Shown here piece by piece: positions 1 to 11,308 of a stretch of 64,000 nucleotides of DNA (position 1 is its first letter; every line of letters begins with the position of its first letter). The notes below the pieces were generated by a model that saw only the letters and a list, made by a program, of their open reading frames with translations, was not told where the DNA came from and searched no databases. The position numbers and the translations under genes were made by a program. The stretch comes from Sanderia malayensis (lineage: Eukaryota > Cnidaria > Scyphozoa > Semaeostomeae > Pelagiidae): contig RQOL01000906.1 in the NCBI GenBank assembly GCA_013076295.1, positions 4,774,001-4,838,000 on the forward strand. Reading direction: 5' to 3'.

Positions 1-76
1 TTTTTTAATTGATTACGTCACTGCCGTCAGAGAAATCTGACATTCGCACCAGTTGCACCATTCCTGATCCGCCCTT

Positions 77-196
77 AATTTACTGGAAGCCGTGTTTGGA
101 AAGGAAGCTCAACACACTATCCTTGCTGATTACGAACCATTTGAAAATGTTGATAACCCAGCAGCATATTACATCCATGTAATAAAGAAACTTTGA
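77..196 (+). pseudogene. GNMT last-exon fragment, inverted relative to the main GNMT gene
   Basis: The plus strand reads open for about 40 codons ending at TGA 194-196. The peptide closely matches the C-terminus of the minus-strand GNMT gene at 22394-24969: both contain the words [20 protein letters not shown] and YYIHVIKKL. The 3' flank stays alignable with the GNMT 3' flank to about position 327. Upstream of about 77 the match stops abruptly, with an in-frame TGA at 65-67, although the last exon of the intact gene extends some 33 codons further 5'. I therefore read it as a truncated or decayed second copy in opposite orientation. A working paralog with a different exon boundary beyond the left edge cannot be excluded. 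Confidence 0.6.
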
Positions 197-879
197 CACA
201 ATATAGATATGATTACAATCACATTTTATTAGGATTCCTAAATTTTGTGCAATTTTTGTAACAATAATTTCACCACAGAGCAATAACTGTTTTCTATGTT
301 TACAGTCGAGCAGAAACACCTGAAGCACAGATTGTGTTGTTGAGTTGTTTGTAAGGAATATGGTGCTGATTAGCAGTAATTGTTTGATAACTTTTATTGC
401 ATGTTAGTTTTTGCAAGTAAACAGCTAATGTTATGCTAGCTTTCTGTCAGGATGTGCAAAATCACAATATTTCTTTTCTAAAACAACATATATAGTAAGA
501 GTTTTGAGAAAGTTGGAAGAGATAAGATGAGTTTTTTGATAAATTTCCTCCAAAAAGAACATTTTTAAATTAACCAGCTCTTTGCATGAACACAACCAAG
601 TGTTACAACCAAATGATATCGGAAATATTTTATGTCATCTTGATTGTAGTTACCAGAAAAGCCAAGCAGTTTACGAAGTTGCAATTGTAAATTTTTGATA
701 AATTAAATTTCTTACATTTCAAGAAGGTTTCAACATTTCTACGTGGCCAAAATGAATTTCTATTCGAACAAAACGTCAGACAGCGGCTTGATAGCGTCTA
801 AAACGAGGTAGGCAAATGATTCACTTTTTAAGCAATACTTAAACACAGGGTCTGTTGTGGAGAGCTTTAACCCATTGTC

Positions 880-1200
880 ATTGAGACAAAACCGAATGTA
901 TTTTTTGTTGGTATGTATTTTATGTATGTATTTTATGTTGGTATGTATTGTATGTTGGTATTTATTTTATTTATGTATTGTATCTTGGCATGTTTTTGTG
1001 TATGTTTCGCATGTTTATGTATTTTGTATGTATTATATATTTTCATGCATTTTAATTGATTTTAGACAATGTATTGTATATTTATTTGTATTTTATATGT
1101 GTATTATATCTTTGTATGTATTTTACTTTTGTATTATGTGTTGGTATGTGTGTATGTAAAAGTGGTGTATGTATGTAGGTATGTAGGTCGGGTATGTAAT
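880..1200. repeat. TATGTATTTTA-type microsatellite, unit 1
   Basis: A run of imperfect repeats on the theme tatgtattttatgt lies about 150 bp upstream of the LMO start codon. The same tract occurs at the matching place in units 2 and 3, where it is shorter than in unit 1. The open frames through it are low-complexity artefacts. Confidence 0.85.
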
Positions 1201-1347
1201 ATGTAATTAGTGTGGTTTGAAGTGTGAGAAAAAACAACGTATGGCTCTATTCCAACTTCCTAAGAAACAAAGCTTGTCTTGATCCTTCATGGTGGTACAT
1301 GCAACTGTCTGTTCGGTAGTAACGTTCATTTCTTTTGAAGGGAGAAC

Positions 1348-2524
1348 ATGCCAGAACAAGAGAAAGCCATATGTAAGAAATGCGATGGCGAAATTAAAGA
1401 GAAGTTTCTCCTAAAAGCCTTGGGATATTTATGGCATGATCATTGTCTCAGGTGTGCCTGTTGCTTTGCTCCACTCGCTGAGATTTCACAAAATTTTTAT
1501 GTCAAATATGGAAGAAAATTCTGCTATAAGGACTATCTTCGGTAAGACCTTGATTCAATATTTGTTTCCTTCTCTAACTTGAATTTTTTATAACTGATTT
1601 ATTTCTGTCTTTCATCTGGATAATTACTCTCCAATTTCTGTAAACTACCCTGTCCGTTATTTGAACTATTTGTTCACACATATTTGAGTTTTTGCCGCCC
1701 ATAGTTAAGCAGCTGAGAACTAAAGTTTGTTGAAAAAATGACCCAACTTTAATTAAAGACCGCCTTTCTACTCAGATTTAAGGTTTGCCGTAAAAGCGAC
1801 CTAACTTTAAATTAAAAACGTTTTTCCACTGGGCCGGGGCCAGGAACAGGCAGCTTGGAGATGGCCCAGCTTTTCTCATAGCATTTATTAAGCAATTTCA
1901 ACACAAGTGGGGAAATTTTTCAAGAGGACCACAAAAACCTGAGGAAAAACTTGCGAATACGCCCTGCAAGTGCGCGCGTATGAAATAGACAACACCCATT
2001 GCAACAAAACAGCTAAATCTTTAGTAAAATGGCCGTAAAGAACCCCATTCCTTTCTCTATAGTTCATCGAGTGGACCCAAACAACATGGGAAGGTATTAA
2101 GCCTGCTGAGGAATTTCCCCAGTTGTTAGTACGTTAAAAAGTGACCTAGTTTTTCTAGTTAAACGCTGAATGCAATGGAGATATGTTATAACGAATCCAG
2201 GCTTGCTCTAAGTCTATTTTGTATGGGAGCTGCGGGGGATTGCGGTGGAAGAAAACGTTTCCCAGATGAAACTGCAATAACTCTCACTATTACCTATCTT
2301 TCAGACTATTTGGACCTGTTCACATTTGCTCCGCGTGTGAGAAGGTTATTTCAGCTTCAGAAATGAAAATAAAAGCGGATACTGGTAACATGTTTCACAT
2401 AGACTGTTTTCAATGCCTGGATTGTGGCAAGCGATTTTGCATAGGTGAAGAATTCCATTTGTATGCAAACAATACAAGAATTATTTGTCCCACCGATTTT
2501 GCCAGGCGATCTAATCTTCAATAA
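1348..2524 (+). CDS. LMO: LIM-only transcription cofactor (LMO1/2/3 class), copy 1
   Basis: The gene has two exons, 1348-1541 and 2305-2524 (stop TAA 2522-2524), joined in phase by a GT-AG intron; they encode about 137 residues. The protein is almost nothing but two LIM zinc fingers. LIM1 begins CKKCDGEIKEK and carries the HDHCLRCACC ligand cluster. LIM2 begins ICSACEKVISASEM and carries HIDCFQCLDCGKRFC. The linker DYLRLFG across the splice junction is characteristic of LMO1, LMO2 and LMO3. Family members lack a DNA-binding domain and act in the nucleus as bridges between LDB1/CLIM and bHLH or GATA factors. The start was chosen because LIM1 follows within eight codons, the normal LMO layout. 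The coding sequence appears identical at protein level in all three units. Confidence 0.9.
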
Positions 2525-2693
2525 ATACAAGAGAGAGCGAATGTCAATTGCCAGGGCACTCGTCAAATAAAGGCATTTTGTTGTACTGAGATTCCATTGT
2601 ACTCGATAGTTACTAATAAACTAAATAACTGGGTGTCATAGCTAATTAAATAACTTGCAAGTTTCCCGCCAAACATTTTAGAAACATAACATG

Positions 2694-3881
2694 TTAAAGG
2701 AGAACCGACACGCCAAAATAATTTTGGCTAAATCGGGAGAAACAATGCCGGAGATTTCAAATATCAACTTCGTTTTTCCAAAAAATCATTCTATTTCGAG
2801 TTACAGCCCTTCCAAAAACTCGGAAATTGCCGATTATTTTGCAATTTTCGCAACCCTTTCGGTGATGATTTTACTGACGTCACAAATACCATGTTGAAAT
2901 CAACGTGAAGCAATAACACAGTGAGTCATGTCTCCAGTCTCCGGGGAGGGGATGAAAACTCTCTATTAAAATGATTCCTGGGTTTTTATTTATCAGTTAA
3001 ACATTGTAAAAATGGTTGTATGTTCTGCCTATAACTGTAGTGGCACTGGAAAAGCACTTTTCTCGTTTTCTTCTTACAAAATTGTTCGCAAATGATGCAT
3101 AGAAAAAATGCGTTTAGTAAACCTTTTAGGCCTACCAAAGCTTCCAGCCTGTGCGAAAGTCACTTCAAGGAAACATGTTCCCAAAGAAATCCACACTTGA
3201 TCAAGGTGACAGAAGTGAAATTCAAGCTTGCATTGAAGCCAGATGCCATTCCCATTCCACAGTTGATTTGACTTTTCTTCACCAAAGAGGAAGTGTCATG
3301 TGAGATTTATGACGAGCAATTCAAGACAGAATAAGGAAAGATTTGGTTCAAAGAAACGGCAAATATACACAAAAATGTCCTGCAAATCTCTATTTGCAAT
3401 CCTTTCGATGTTAAAATCATCATCTTCATGATCGTTCACCCAATCGTCATCAGACTCACTTGCTGCCATTGCTGCCTCAGGATTAGGCTCAAACATGAAA
3501 ATGGCTGAATCGCTTCACCCTCGAGAATATCCGGGTAGTGAAAGTCATGACTTAAGTCTTCAGACATTTCTTATTAATTATAAACCTTCTTCCGAATTAA
3601 ACACAGAAATGCCTTCTAAAGCAAGAATAAAAATATCGAAGTGCCTTTTCCTTGTGTTTTGATCGTCGTGGCCGAGACAACATGGTATTTGTGACATCAC
3701 ACGCTCTCGGTGGCTCTCGCTCAAACTCGGTGAAATTCTCGGGATTTTGAAATTCGTATTTCAACTGCCTGTAACTCGAAATTGAATAATTTTTTGGAAA
3801 AACGAAGTTTATATTTGAAATCTCCGGCATTGTTTCTCCCGATTTAGACAAAATTATTTTGGCGTGTCGGTTCTCCTTTAA
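2694..3881. mobile_element. Kolobok-type (T2-like) DNA transposon with THAP remnant
   Basis: The element proper is 2698-3877 (1180 bp), flanked by TTAA at 2694-2697 and 3878-3881. Its ends are inverted repeats of about 110 bp starting AGGAGAACCGACACG, so the junction reads TTAAAGGAG and fits the TTAAAGGRR terminus of the T2/Kolobok group. Units 2 and 3 keep the empty site with one TTAA (near 10460 and 17546), so the insertion is confirmed by comparison. Inside, from ATG 3012 to about 3270 on the plus strand, is a broken THAP zinc finger: a CSAYNC cysteine pair, then after a stop and frameshift CESHF and a DAIPI box resembling the THAP AVPTIF motif. No intact transposase is present, so it is non-autonomous. 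Confidence 0.85.
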
Positions 3882-4186
3882 ACACCCCTTGATTAGGATG
3901 GCATTTGATTAAAAGCAATAACTAGTTAACCAGCAGGCAGTGACGAAAAGCCGTTTTTTTCAAGAAACTTTAATATATTTAGCACTACGCCTGAAGGTAT
4001 AATGAGATTACTCATGCTTCAGTTAATGTACGAAAGTGAAAGGCAGAAATAAGATAACAACGAATTACTTCATTGTTGTTCTGCGGAACTGAACAAAAAC
4101 AAAAACCAAAAACAATTGGTGTAGTCGTTTTTTAAATAGAGCCATATTACTGAGCATTATTATCGAAGTTTTTTACCTCGTAAAAA

Positions 4187-7100
4187 ATGGAGGAACTTAT
4201 TTTCAAAGCATTTGTTATTTTCATGGTTGCTGGAAGAGCAGTTTTAACTACCTATTGGCATGAAGGTCGGTACGGCATTCGCCACAGACAAGGTAAGAAG
4301 TTATAAGGGCCTAGCAATATTGAAAGTTTATCATGCATCTCAAGCAATTCTTTACAGTTTGCATGGATGTATTTATACACAAGATAATATAATTTCAACG
4401 AAATATTCCCAATTTTCTTGATTTTTCTCACCTTATAGGTAGCATTAAAAAGGTATATTTTTCTCACCTTATAGGTAGCATTAAGAAGGTATTTCCACCA
4501 GAACTGCCTTGTTTGTCCCTGTTAACAATACCGAAGGTGTTCGAAAATTTGACAGTTTGTGATGAAGCATGCAGAAAAACAGAAATGAATTCCTTGATGG
4601 ACTTCTACTCGAAAACAAACGGTAAACATTGGCGTAAAAGCAATAATTGGAACAACACCAATATATCGCATTGTCAGTGGCGAGGCATACTTTGCCATTT
4701 TGAATCTGGGCATGTTATTAGTATAGAATTGAAGATGAATAGGCTTCGGGGAAATATCACGCCACAACTAAAGAACATACAGTATCTTCTTGGAATTTGT
4801 TTACAAAAGAACAGGATCAAAAACAGGTTTGAAGATGTTGTTGGCATCATGTCAATACACGCCCTGCGAATTTGCATTAGTTTTAATGACATCAATGGTT
4901 CTCTGCCACAAAATATCTCAAAATTGGTTCCTCAACTCGAAGAACTAGAGCTAACGGGTAACAGTGAGCTGTCAGGCTATATTCCAGAGGATATTGGTAG
5001 GCTGAAGTACCTCCAATTACTGAGCATTGGTGAAACGAAGATATCAGGTTTGGTGCCTAAGTCGATTGGCATGCTTACGAGATTGTGGTTTCTTGATTTC
5101 GAGGCACTCGGGCTTTCGGGTGAGCTATCGTACTTTCGTAATCTAAGTAACATTGTATCATTGCATCTTTCTTCGAATAATCTCCATGGGCAAATACCCA
5201 AAGACATTGGTACCTTCTATCCCAGAATCAAAGGACTTCTGATTCAAAACAATGGCCTATGTGGTACGCTACCAGAATCGATTGGTTTATTGAGAACTCT
5301 AAAAACACTGAATGTCGCTGGGAATCATCTCTCTGGCCTTGTTCCATCCAGCATTGGTAAACTCAATCTTGCCATATTGATCCTCTCACACAACAACTTC
5401 CGAGGCTTTGCTAGGAATTATCTGCAGAATTCAACCCGACTATCAATATTCCTTGCTGCACACAACAAAAATTTGCGATGCAATATCAATACTCTAATGG
5501 AAGCCTTAGTCCCCGCCAAACGGACACTTAACCAATTGGACGTGAGTAACTGCAAAATTGATGGTGGAATACCTCAATTAATATTTGATTTTCGGCGATT
5601 ATCTCATCTAACGCTTGCATCAAACAGACTAAGTCACACTCTGCCAATAACCTATGACAACATGCCATACCTGCATCAGATGGATATATCACACAACAAC
5701 CTCAGGGGAGCAATTCCACGCAGTTACTCACGATTGTTGATGCTCTTGAAACTGGATTTACGTGGCAACCCCAAGATGACAGGAAAGATTGCGCCTTCAT
5801 ATTTGAAGATTGATCCATCACTGGTCAGGAAAGAAGATGACTCATACAGTTGTTTCTTGATCCGCTTCACTCACAACAATGGAGAAGTTAATGTTGATCC
5901 GTCTTACTATAACAAGAAATACTGCTTCTGTAATGAGCACTTCTACGGAATTGGGGGTACATGTCACCACTGCATGGCTCACGCTCGGTGTCCCAGTGTC
6001 AATAGCAGTATTATAGTGAATACCACATCGGCAAGACGTCTTTCCGCGCCAATGCTCATTAAAAAGGGATTCTCGCCCTTTCCATTGCCAAAAAATGTCA
6101 GCAGGTTAGTCCAGTGTCCAACAGCCTATCTTTACAACAACATATGCATTCCTGGGAAGGAATGTGCTTGTACAGATGTGTCAAATCCGATCAGCAATAA
6201 CAAAAATGGAAAAACAAAAATGCTTCAATGTGATAAAGCATGCCTGTGCAAAACGGGACACAAAGGAAGATTCTGCAGCCAGTGCATCAAATCATATTAC
6301 CGAGAAGGCATCAGGTGTATCAAATGCCCAGAAGGATCCAATAAACACGAACAGCTGGGTATATTCTTGGGTTCAATAGCTATTACCATGTTTATCAGTA
6401 TTATTGTTTTCCGCTTGTCAAAAACTAAGCGGAAATATGCAATGTTCATTGCTTTTCTGGAGATTGTGGTCATTTCCATCCTTGTTGCTTTGAAAATCGT
6501 GCCAGCTTTTTTAGTCCAAGCGGTGGTGGTTCTGGCGATACTTTTATTCAACCAACAACAGAGTAACTACAAAGGAATTTTCAAAACAGCCGTCTTCTAC
6601 GCCCAGACAATGGACACCATCGTCTCCACAACAGATATCTGGCCAATATCTGTGTACAGAGCACAGACGTACCTCGGCAGTGCATTCAATCTTCATTTCT
6701 CCAGTTTGGCTTGTTTGTTTCCTGAGATGTTTACACTTGTATTCAAGCACCTTGCACTGTTCACAATGCCAATACTCGGAGCTGGAATCATCTGGTCGGC
6801 GTACGGAATATGGCTACTGACTGCCACAAATATCAGCGAACGGCCGCGTCAAAGCTTCAAATATAAATGTATCCACTACTGCCTGTTCTTCTCTGATCTT
6901 GCCTACTTTCCAATAGTCAAGGCGGTATTACCGGTAATAGTCACTTGTAGGAGCATCAATGGAGTATCCTTCATGAGAAATTACCCTTGGATAAACTGCA
7001 GTGGCCATTTGCATTCCATGTTATTGATGATGTCATACTTTGCTCTTGTAGTCTTTGTGTTTGGCTTGCCTTTCCTACTGTACACGCCACTGTTGTACAA

Positions 7101-7680
7101 ACACAGAAATAAACTGAATGACAAAGACTCTACCGTCCACTTGTGGCTTGGTACGTTGTATTTAGCATACAAACCAAAATACAGAGCGTACATGGAGATT
7201 GTGTTGATAATACGTCGCCTTGCGATAGCCCTTCTGCTTACCGTAATGCAAGAAAGAGCACAGCTTCAAACCATTCTGATTGCTACAACGTTGATAATTT
7301 GCATCTTTTTTCAAGCACTCGCTAAACCGTTTGCATTGCTGCAGAAAACACATAGATCCTCACAGGAATTCAATCTAAAATCCAAGAATGACAATGGCCT
7401 GGAGAATAGTCTCGAGTTATTCATGCTATGCATTGTTCTGCTGTCCTTTATCAGCACTAGAATATCGACACCAAACTCTCCTCTCCAATACACGTCATGC
7501 ATCTTTGTTGTAACAATTATTGCCAACTGCCTTCTGATTCTGGCATTGTGTGGTAGTCTACTGTATCGATTGATTCCCAAGCTCTGGGGCAATTCTAATA
7601 AATCCACAAACAGACAGCCTTTTCTCTCTTTCATCGAAGAAGATATGTCAGCCTCCATCGGATTTGACGGTTACGAATGA
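4187..7680 (+). CDS. Plant-type LRR receptor with Cys-rich region and about ten TM segments, copy 1
   Basis: Exon 1 is 4187-4292 and encodes a hydrophobic, signal-peptide-like N-terminus (MEELIFKAFVIFMVAGR). Exon 2 runs to the TGA at 7678-7680. Two equivalent acceptors exist, giving exon 2 from 4439 or 4475, both in frame (1115 or 1103 residues). Regions in order: a plant-style N-terminal cap (FYSKTNGKHWRK then CQWRGILC) at about 60-110; roughly a dozen LRRs of the LxxNxLxGxIPxxIG type to about 475; a Cys-rich, GCC2/GCC3-like or EGF-like stretch at about 490-660 (CKTGHKGRFCSQC); then about ten hydrophobic helices from 663 to 1080 and a short acidic tail. The layout suggests a plasma-membrane sensor with an LRR ectodomain. 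No kinase domain is present and ligand and output are unknown. Confidence 0.88.
4403..4474 (+). repeat. 36-bp tandem duplication of the intron 1 splice acceptor in LRR copy 1
   Basis: A block of 36 bp covering the end of the intron, the acceptor and the first exon 2 codons occurs twice in unit 1 (acceptors ending at 4438 and 4474). It occurs once in units 2 and 3. Because 36 is a multiple of three, either acceptor preserves the reading frame. Confidence 0.85.
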
Positions 7681-8226
7681 TAGTTCGCAGAACGACAGAA
7701 CACTTTGATATTCCACTCTGCAACGGAGCAAATAATTGAACTTTCTGACACTGCTGGTGTAACCAATATCTTAATACTTTGAAAATGTGCTGTGGCTAAC
7801 ATTTCTTTGTGTTTCCATTCCATGTTGATGTGTGTACATATATTTTCCATTATACAGTGTAGCTGTTCGTTGTAGTATAACAAAACCTTGGAGAGTAAAA
7901 TTGCGTTCGGAAATATACTTGGGGGTTTCTTTATATAAAGTTTTCTGACGATATCTTGATTCCACTGTAGATGAAGTTTTAACTTTTAGAGCTTAAAGAC
8001 TCGCGTGTCATAACACTAACAGTTCTCATACAATTACTATTAGACAATACATTCACAAGGTACCCTACGAGGAACTCATAAACACAATATGCGTACCATG
8101 TGGTTCTGCTTGACTGTAAACATAGAAAAAATTATTGCTTTGGAGAAACAAATGTTACAAAATTGTACAAATTTTAGCAATTCTAATAAAATGTGATTGT
8201 AATCATACAATAATATCTATATTGTG

Positions 8227-8298
8227 TCAAAGTTTCTTTATTACATGGATGTAATATGCAGGATTATCAACATTTTCAAATGGTTCGTAATCAGCAAG
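8227..8298 (-). pseudogene. GNMT 3'-terminal fragment at the unit 1/unit 2 junction
   Basis: Twenty-four codons identical to the end of GNMT exon 5, including the stop, lie on the minus strand. They are preceded on the plus strand by about 130 bp of GNMT 3' flank. The match breaks at 8298, where sequence from the left edge of unit 2 (taaataagatgag) begins. It marks the breakpoint of the tandem duplication and cannot encode a protein on its own. Confidence 0.9.
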
Positions 8299-8664
8299 TA
8301 TAAATAAGATGAGTTTTTTGATAAATTTCCTCCAAAAAGAACAATTTTAAATTAACCAGCTCTTTGCATGAACACAACCAAGTGTTGCAACCAAATGATA
8401 TCGGAAATATTTTATGTCATCTTGATTGTAGTTACCAGAAACGCCAAGCAGTTTACGAAGTTGCAATTGTAAATTTTTGATAAATTAAATTTCTTACATT
8501 TCAAGAAGGTTTCAACATTTCTACGTGGCCAAAATGAATTTCTATTCAAACAAAAAGTCAGACAGCGGCTTGATAGCGTCTAAAACGAGGTAGGCAAATG
8601 ATTCACTTTTTAAGCAATACTTAAACACAGGGTCTGTTGTGGAGAGCTTTAACCCATTGTCATT

Positions 8665-8965
8665 GAGACAATACCGAAAGTATTTTTGTTGGCATGTATT
8701 TTATGTATGTGTTTTATGTTGGTATTTATTTTATTTATGTATTCTATCTTGGCATGTTTTTGTGTATGTTTTGCATGTTTATGTATTTTGTATGTATTAT
8801 ATATTTTCATGCATTTTAATTGATTTTAGACAATGTATTGTATATTTATTTGCATTTTATATGTGTATTATATCTTTGTATGTATTTTACTTTTGTATTA
8901 TGTGTTGGTATGTGTGTATGTAAAAGTGGTGTATGTATGTAGGTATGTAGGTCGGGTATGTAATA
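8665..8965. repeat. TATGTATTTTA-type microsatellite, unit 2
   Basis: Unit 2 copy of the tract upstream of LMO, slightly shorter than in unit 1. Confidence 0.8.
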
Positions 8966-9111
8966 TGTAATTAGTGTGGTTTGAAGTGTGAGAAAAAACA
9001 ACGTATGGCTCTATTCCAACTTCCTAAGAAACAAAGCTTGTCTTGATCCTTCATGGTGGTACATGCAACTGTCTGTTCGGTAGTAACGTTCATTTCTTTT
9101 AAAGGGAGAAC

Positions 9112-10289
9112 ATGCCAGAACAAGAGAAAGCCATATGTAAGAAATGCGATGGCGAAATTAAAGAGAAGTTTCTCCTAAAAGCCTTGGGATATTTATGGCA
9201 TGATCATTGTCTCAGGTGTGCCTGTTGCTTTGCTCCACTCGCTGAGATTTCACAAAATTTTTATGTCAAATATGGAAGAAAATTCTGCTATAAGGACTAT
9301 CTTCGGTAAGACCTTGGTGCAATATTTGTTTCCTTCTTTAACTTGAATTTGTTACAAGTGATTTATTTCTGTCTTTCATCTGGATAATTACTCTCCAATT
9401 TCTGTAAACTACCCTGTCCGTTATTTGAACTATTTGTTCACACATATTTGAGTTTTTTGCCGCCCATAGTTAAGCAGCTGAGAACTAAAGTTTGTTGAAA
9501 AAATGACCCAACTTTAATTAAAGACCGCCTTTCTACTCAGATTTAAGGTTTGCCGAAAAAGCGACCTAACTTTAAATTAAAAACGTTTTTCCACTGGGCC
9601 GGGGCCAGGAACAGGCACCTTGGAGATGGCCCAGCTGTTCTCATAGCATTTATTAAGCAATTTCAACACAAGTGGGGAAATTTTTCAAGAGGACCACAAA
9701 AACCTGAGGAAAAACTTGCGAATGCGCCCTGCAAGTGCGCGCGTATGAAATAGACAACTCCCATTGCAACAAAACAGCTAAATCTTTAATAAAATGGCCG
9801 TAAAGAACCCCATTCCTTTCTCTATAGTTCATCGAGTGGACCCAAACAACTTGGGAAGGTATTAAGCCTGCTGAGGAATTTCCCCAGTTGTTAGTACGTT
9901 AAAAAGTGACCTAGTTTTTCTAGTTAAACGCTGAATGCAATGGAGATATGTTATAACGAATCCAGGCTTGCTCTAAGTCTATTTTGTATGGGAGCTGCGG
10001 GGGATTGCGGTGGAGGAAAACGTTTCCCAGATGAAACTGCAATAACTCTCACTATTACCTATCTTTCAGACTATTTGGACCTGTTCACATTTGCTCCGCG
10101 TGTGAGAAGGTTATTTCAGCTTCAGAAATGAAAATAAAAGCGGATACTGGTAACATGTTTCACATAGACTGTTTTCAATGCCTGGATTGTGGCAAGCGAT
10201 TTTGCATAGGTGAAGAATTCCATTTGTATGCAAACAATACAAGAATTATTTGTCCCACCGATTTTGCCAGGCGATCTAATCTTCAATAA
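9112..10289 (+). CDS. LMO: LIM-only transcription cofactor (LMO1/2/3 class), copy 2
   Basis: Exons 9112-9305 and 10070-10289 encode the same two-LIM protein as copy 1 (about 137 residues), with the same phase-2 intron and the DYLRLFG linker at the junction. Differences from copy 1 fall in the intron and flanks. The next gene, LRR receptor copy 2, starts about 1.0 kb downstream on the same strand. Promoter elements cannot be assigned from sequence. As three near-identical copies exist, transcripts would be hard to separate by short-read mapping. Confidence 0.9.
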
Positions 10290-10588
10290 ATACAAGAGAG
10301 AGCGAATGTCAATTGCCAGGGCACTCGTCAAATAAAGGCATTTTGTTGTACTGAGATTCCATTGTACTCGATAGTTACTAATAAACTAAATAACTGGGTG
10401 TCATAGCTAATTAAATAACTTGCAAGTTTCCCGCCAAACATTTTAGAAACATAACATGTTAAACACCACTTGATTAGAATCACATTTGATTAAAAGCAAT
10501 AACTAGTTAACAAGCAGGCAGTGACGAAAAGCCGCTTTTTTCAAGAAACTTTAATATATTTAGCACTACGCGCCTGAAGGTATAATGA

Positions 10589-11050
10589 GGCCCCGTTCAC
10601 ACGATGCCGGATTCATATCGTTTCGGATCGCTTTTCATATCGGATAGCCTTTCTGTTCACACGACACCATGCCAATCCGAAACGTTTCGGATCGCTTTTC
10701 CGGAGTCAAATCACTCCGCTTTGAAGGTGAAACGTTTCGGATCGCTTTTCATATCGGATAGCTTTTGGGCTCGTGTGAACGCATGAATCCGATACGCTTT
10801 ATGCTCCAGAACCTCTATTTGCAGCATTGGCGCCAACTATTCGACACTATCAAGAGCGAGTGATGCTTAGCTGTCACGTGGCAATTGTTTTAACAATAGG
10901 CATTGATGTGGGCCTGTAGGGCGCGCGGAGCGTAGTCGTGTGAACAGAAAACGAAAGTGAATCCGGCATCGTGTGAACAGGAGAAAATTTCGTATCGGAT
11001 TGCCTATGGAATCCGAAACGAAGTGAATCCGGCATCGTGTGAACGGGGCC
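10589..11050. mobile_element. 462-bp MITE (PIF/Harbinger-like), unit 2
   Basis: Its inverted ends are GGCCCCGTTCACACGATGCC and the reverse complement, continuing to about 27 bp. It interrupts a sequence that is uninterrupted in unit 1 (ataatgagattac near 4000), so the empty site is known. The flanking bases are TGA on the left and TCA on the right, resembling a 3-bp TNA target duplication and suggesting PIF/Harbinger. Internally it repeats a gtttcggatcgcttttc motif. It has no coding capacity. Confidence 0.8.
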
Positions 11051-11308
11051 TCAGATTACTCATGCTTCAGTTAATGTACGAAAGTGATAGGCAGAAATAA
11101 GATAACAACGAATTGCTTCATTGTTGTTCTGCGGAACTGAACAAAAACAAAAACCAAAAACAATTGGTGTAGTCGTTTTTTAAAGAAAGCCATATTACTG
11201 GGCATTATTATCGAAGCTTTAGGTGTTTTTTGCTTTGAAGATGTGGCAGCCAGAGTAAATCACTTTTTAAAGGTGCATTGCAAAGTAAGCATGACAACAG
11301 CGTAAAAA

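Noticed and set aside
857..1159. Open frame of 100 codons upstream of LMO copy 1 (and its counterparts in units 2 and 3)
   Set aside because: It is a translation of the tatgtattttatgt microsatellite: low complexity, Cys/Tyr/Val-rich, no homology, and length differs between units.
3296..3496. Acidic 66-codon minus-strand frame in the Kolobok-type element
   Set aside because: No matching domain and no support from a second copy in the window; it could be a fragment of the transposon gene but I cannot show it.
9550..9753. Open frame of 67 codons inside the LMO intron
   Set aside because: Its equivalent in unit 1 is disrupted and it lies between two phase-matched LMO exons.
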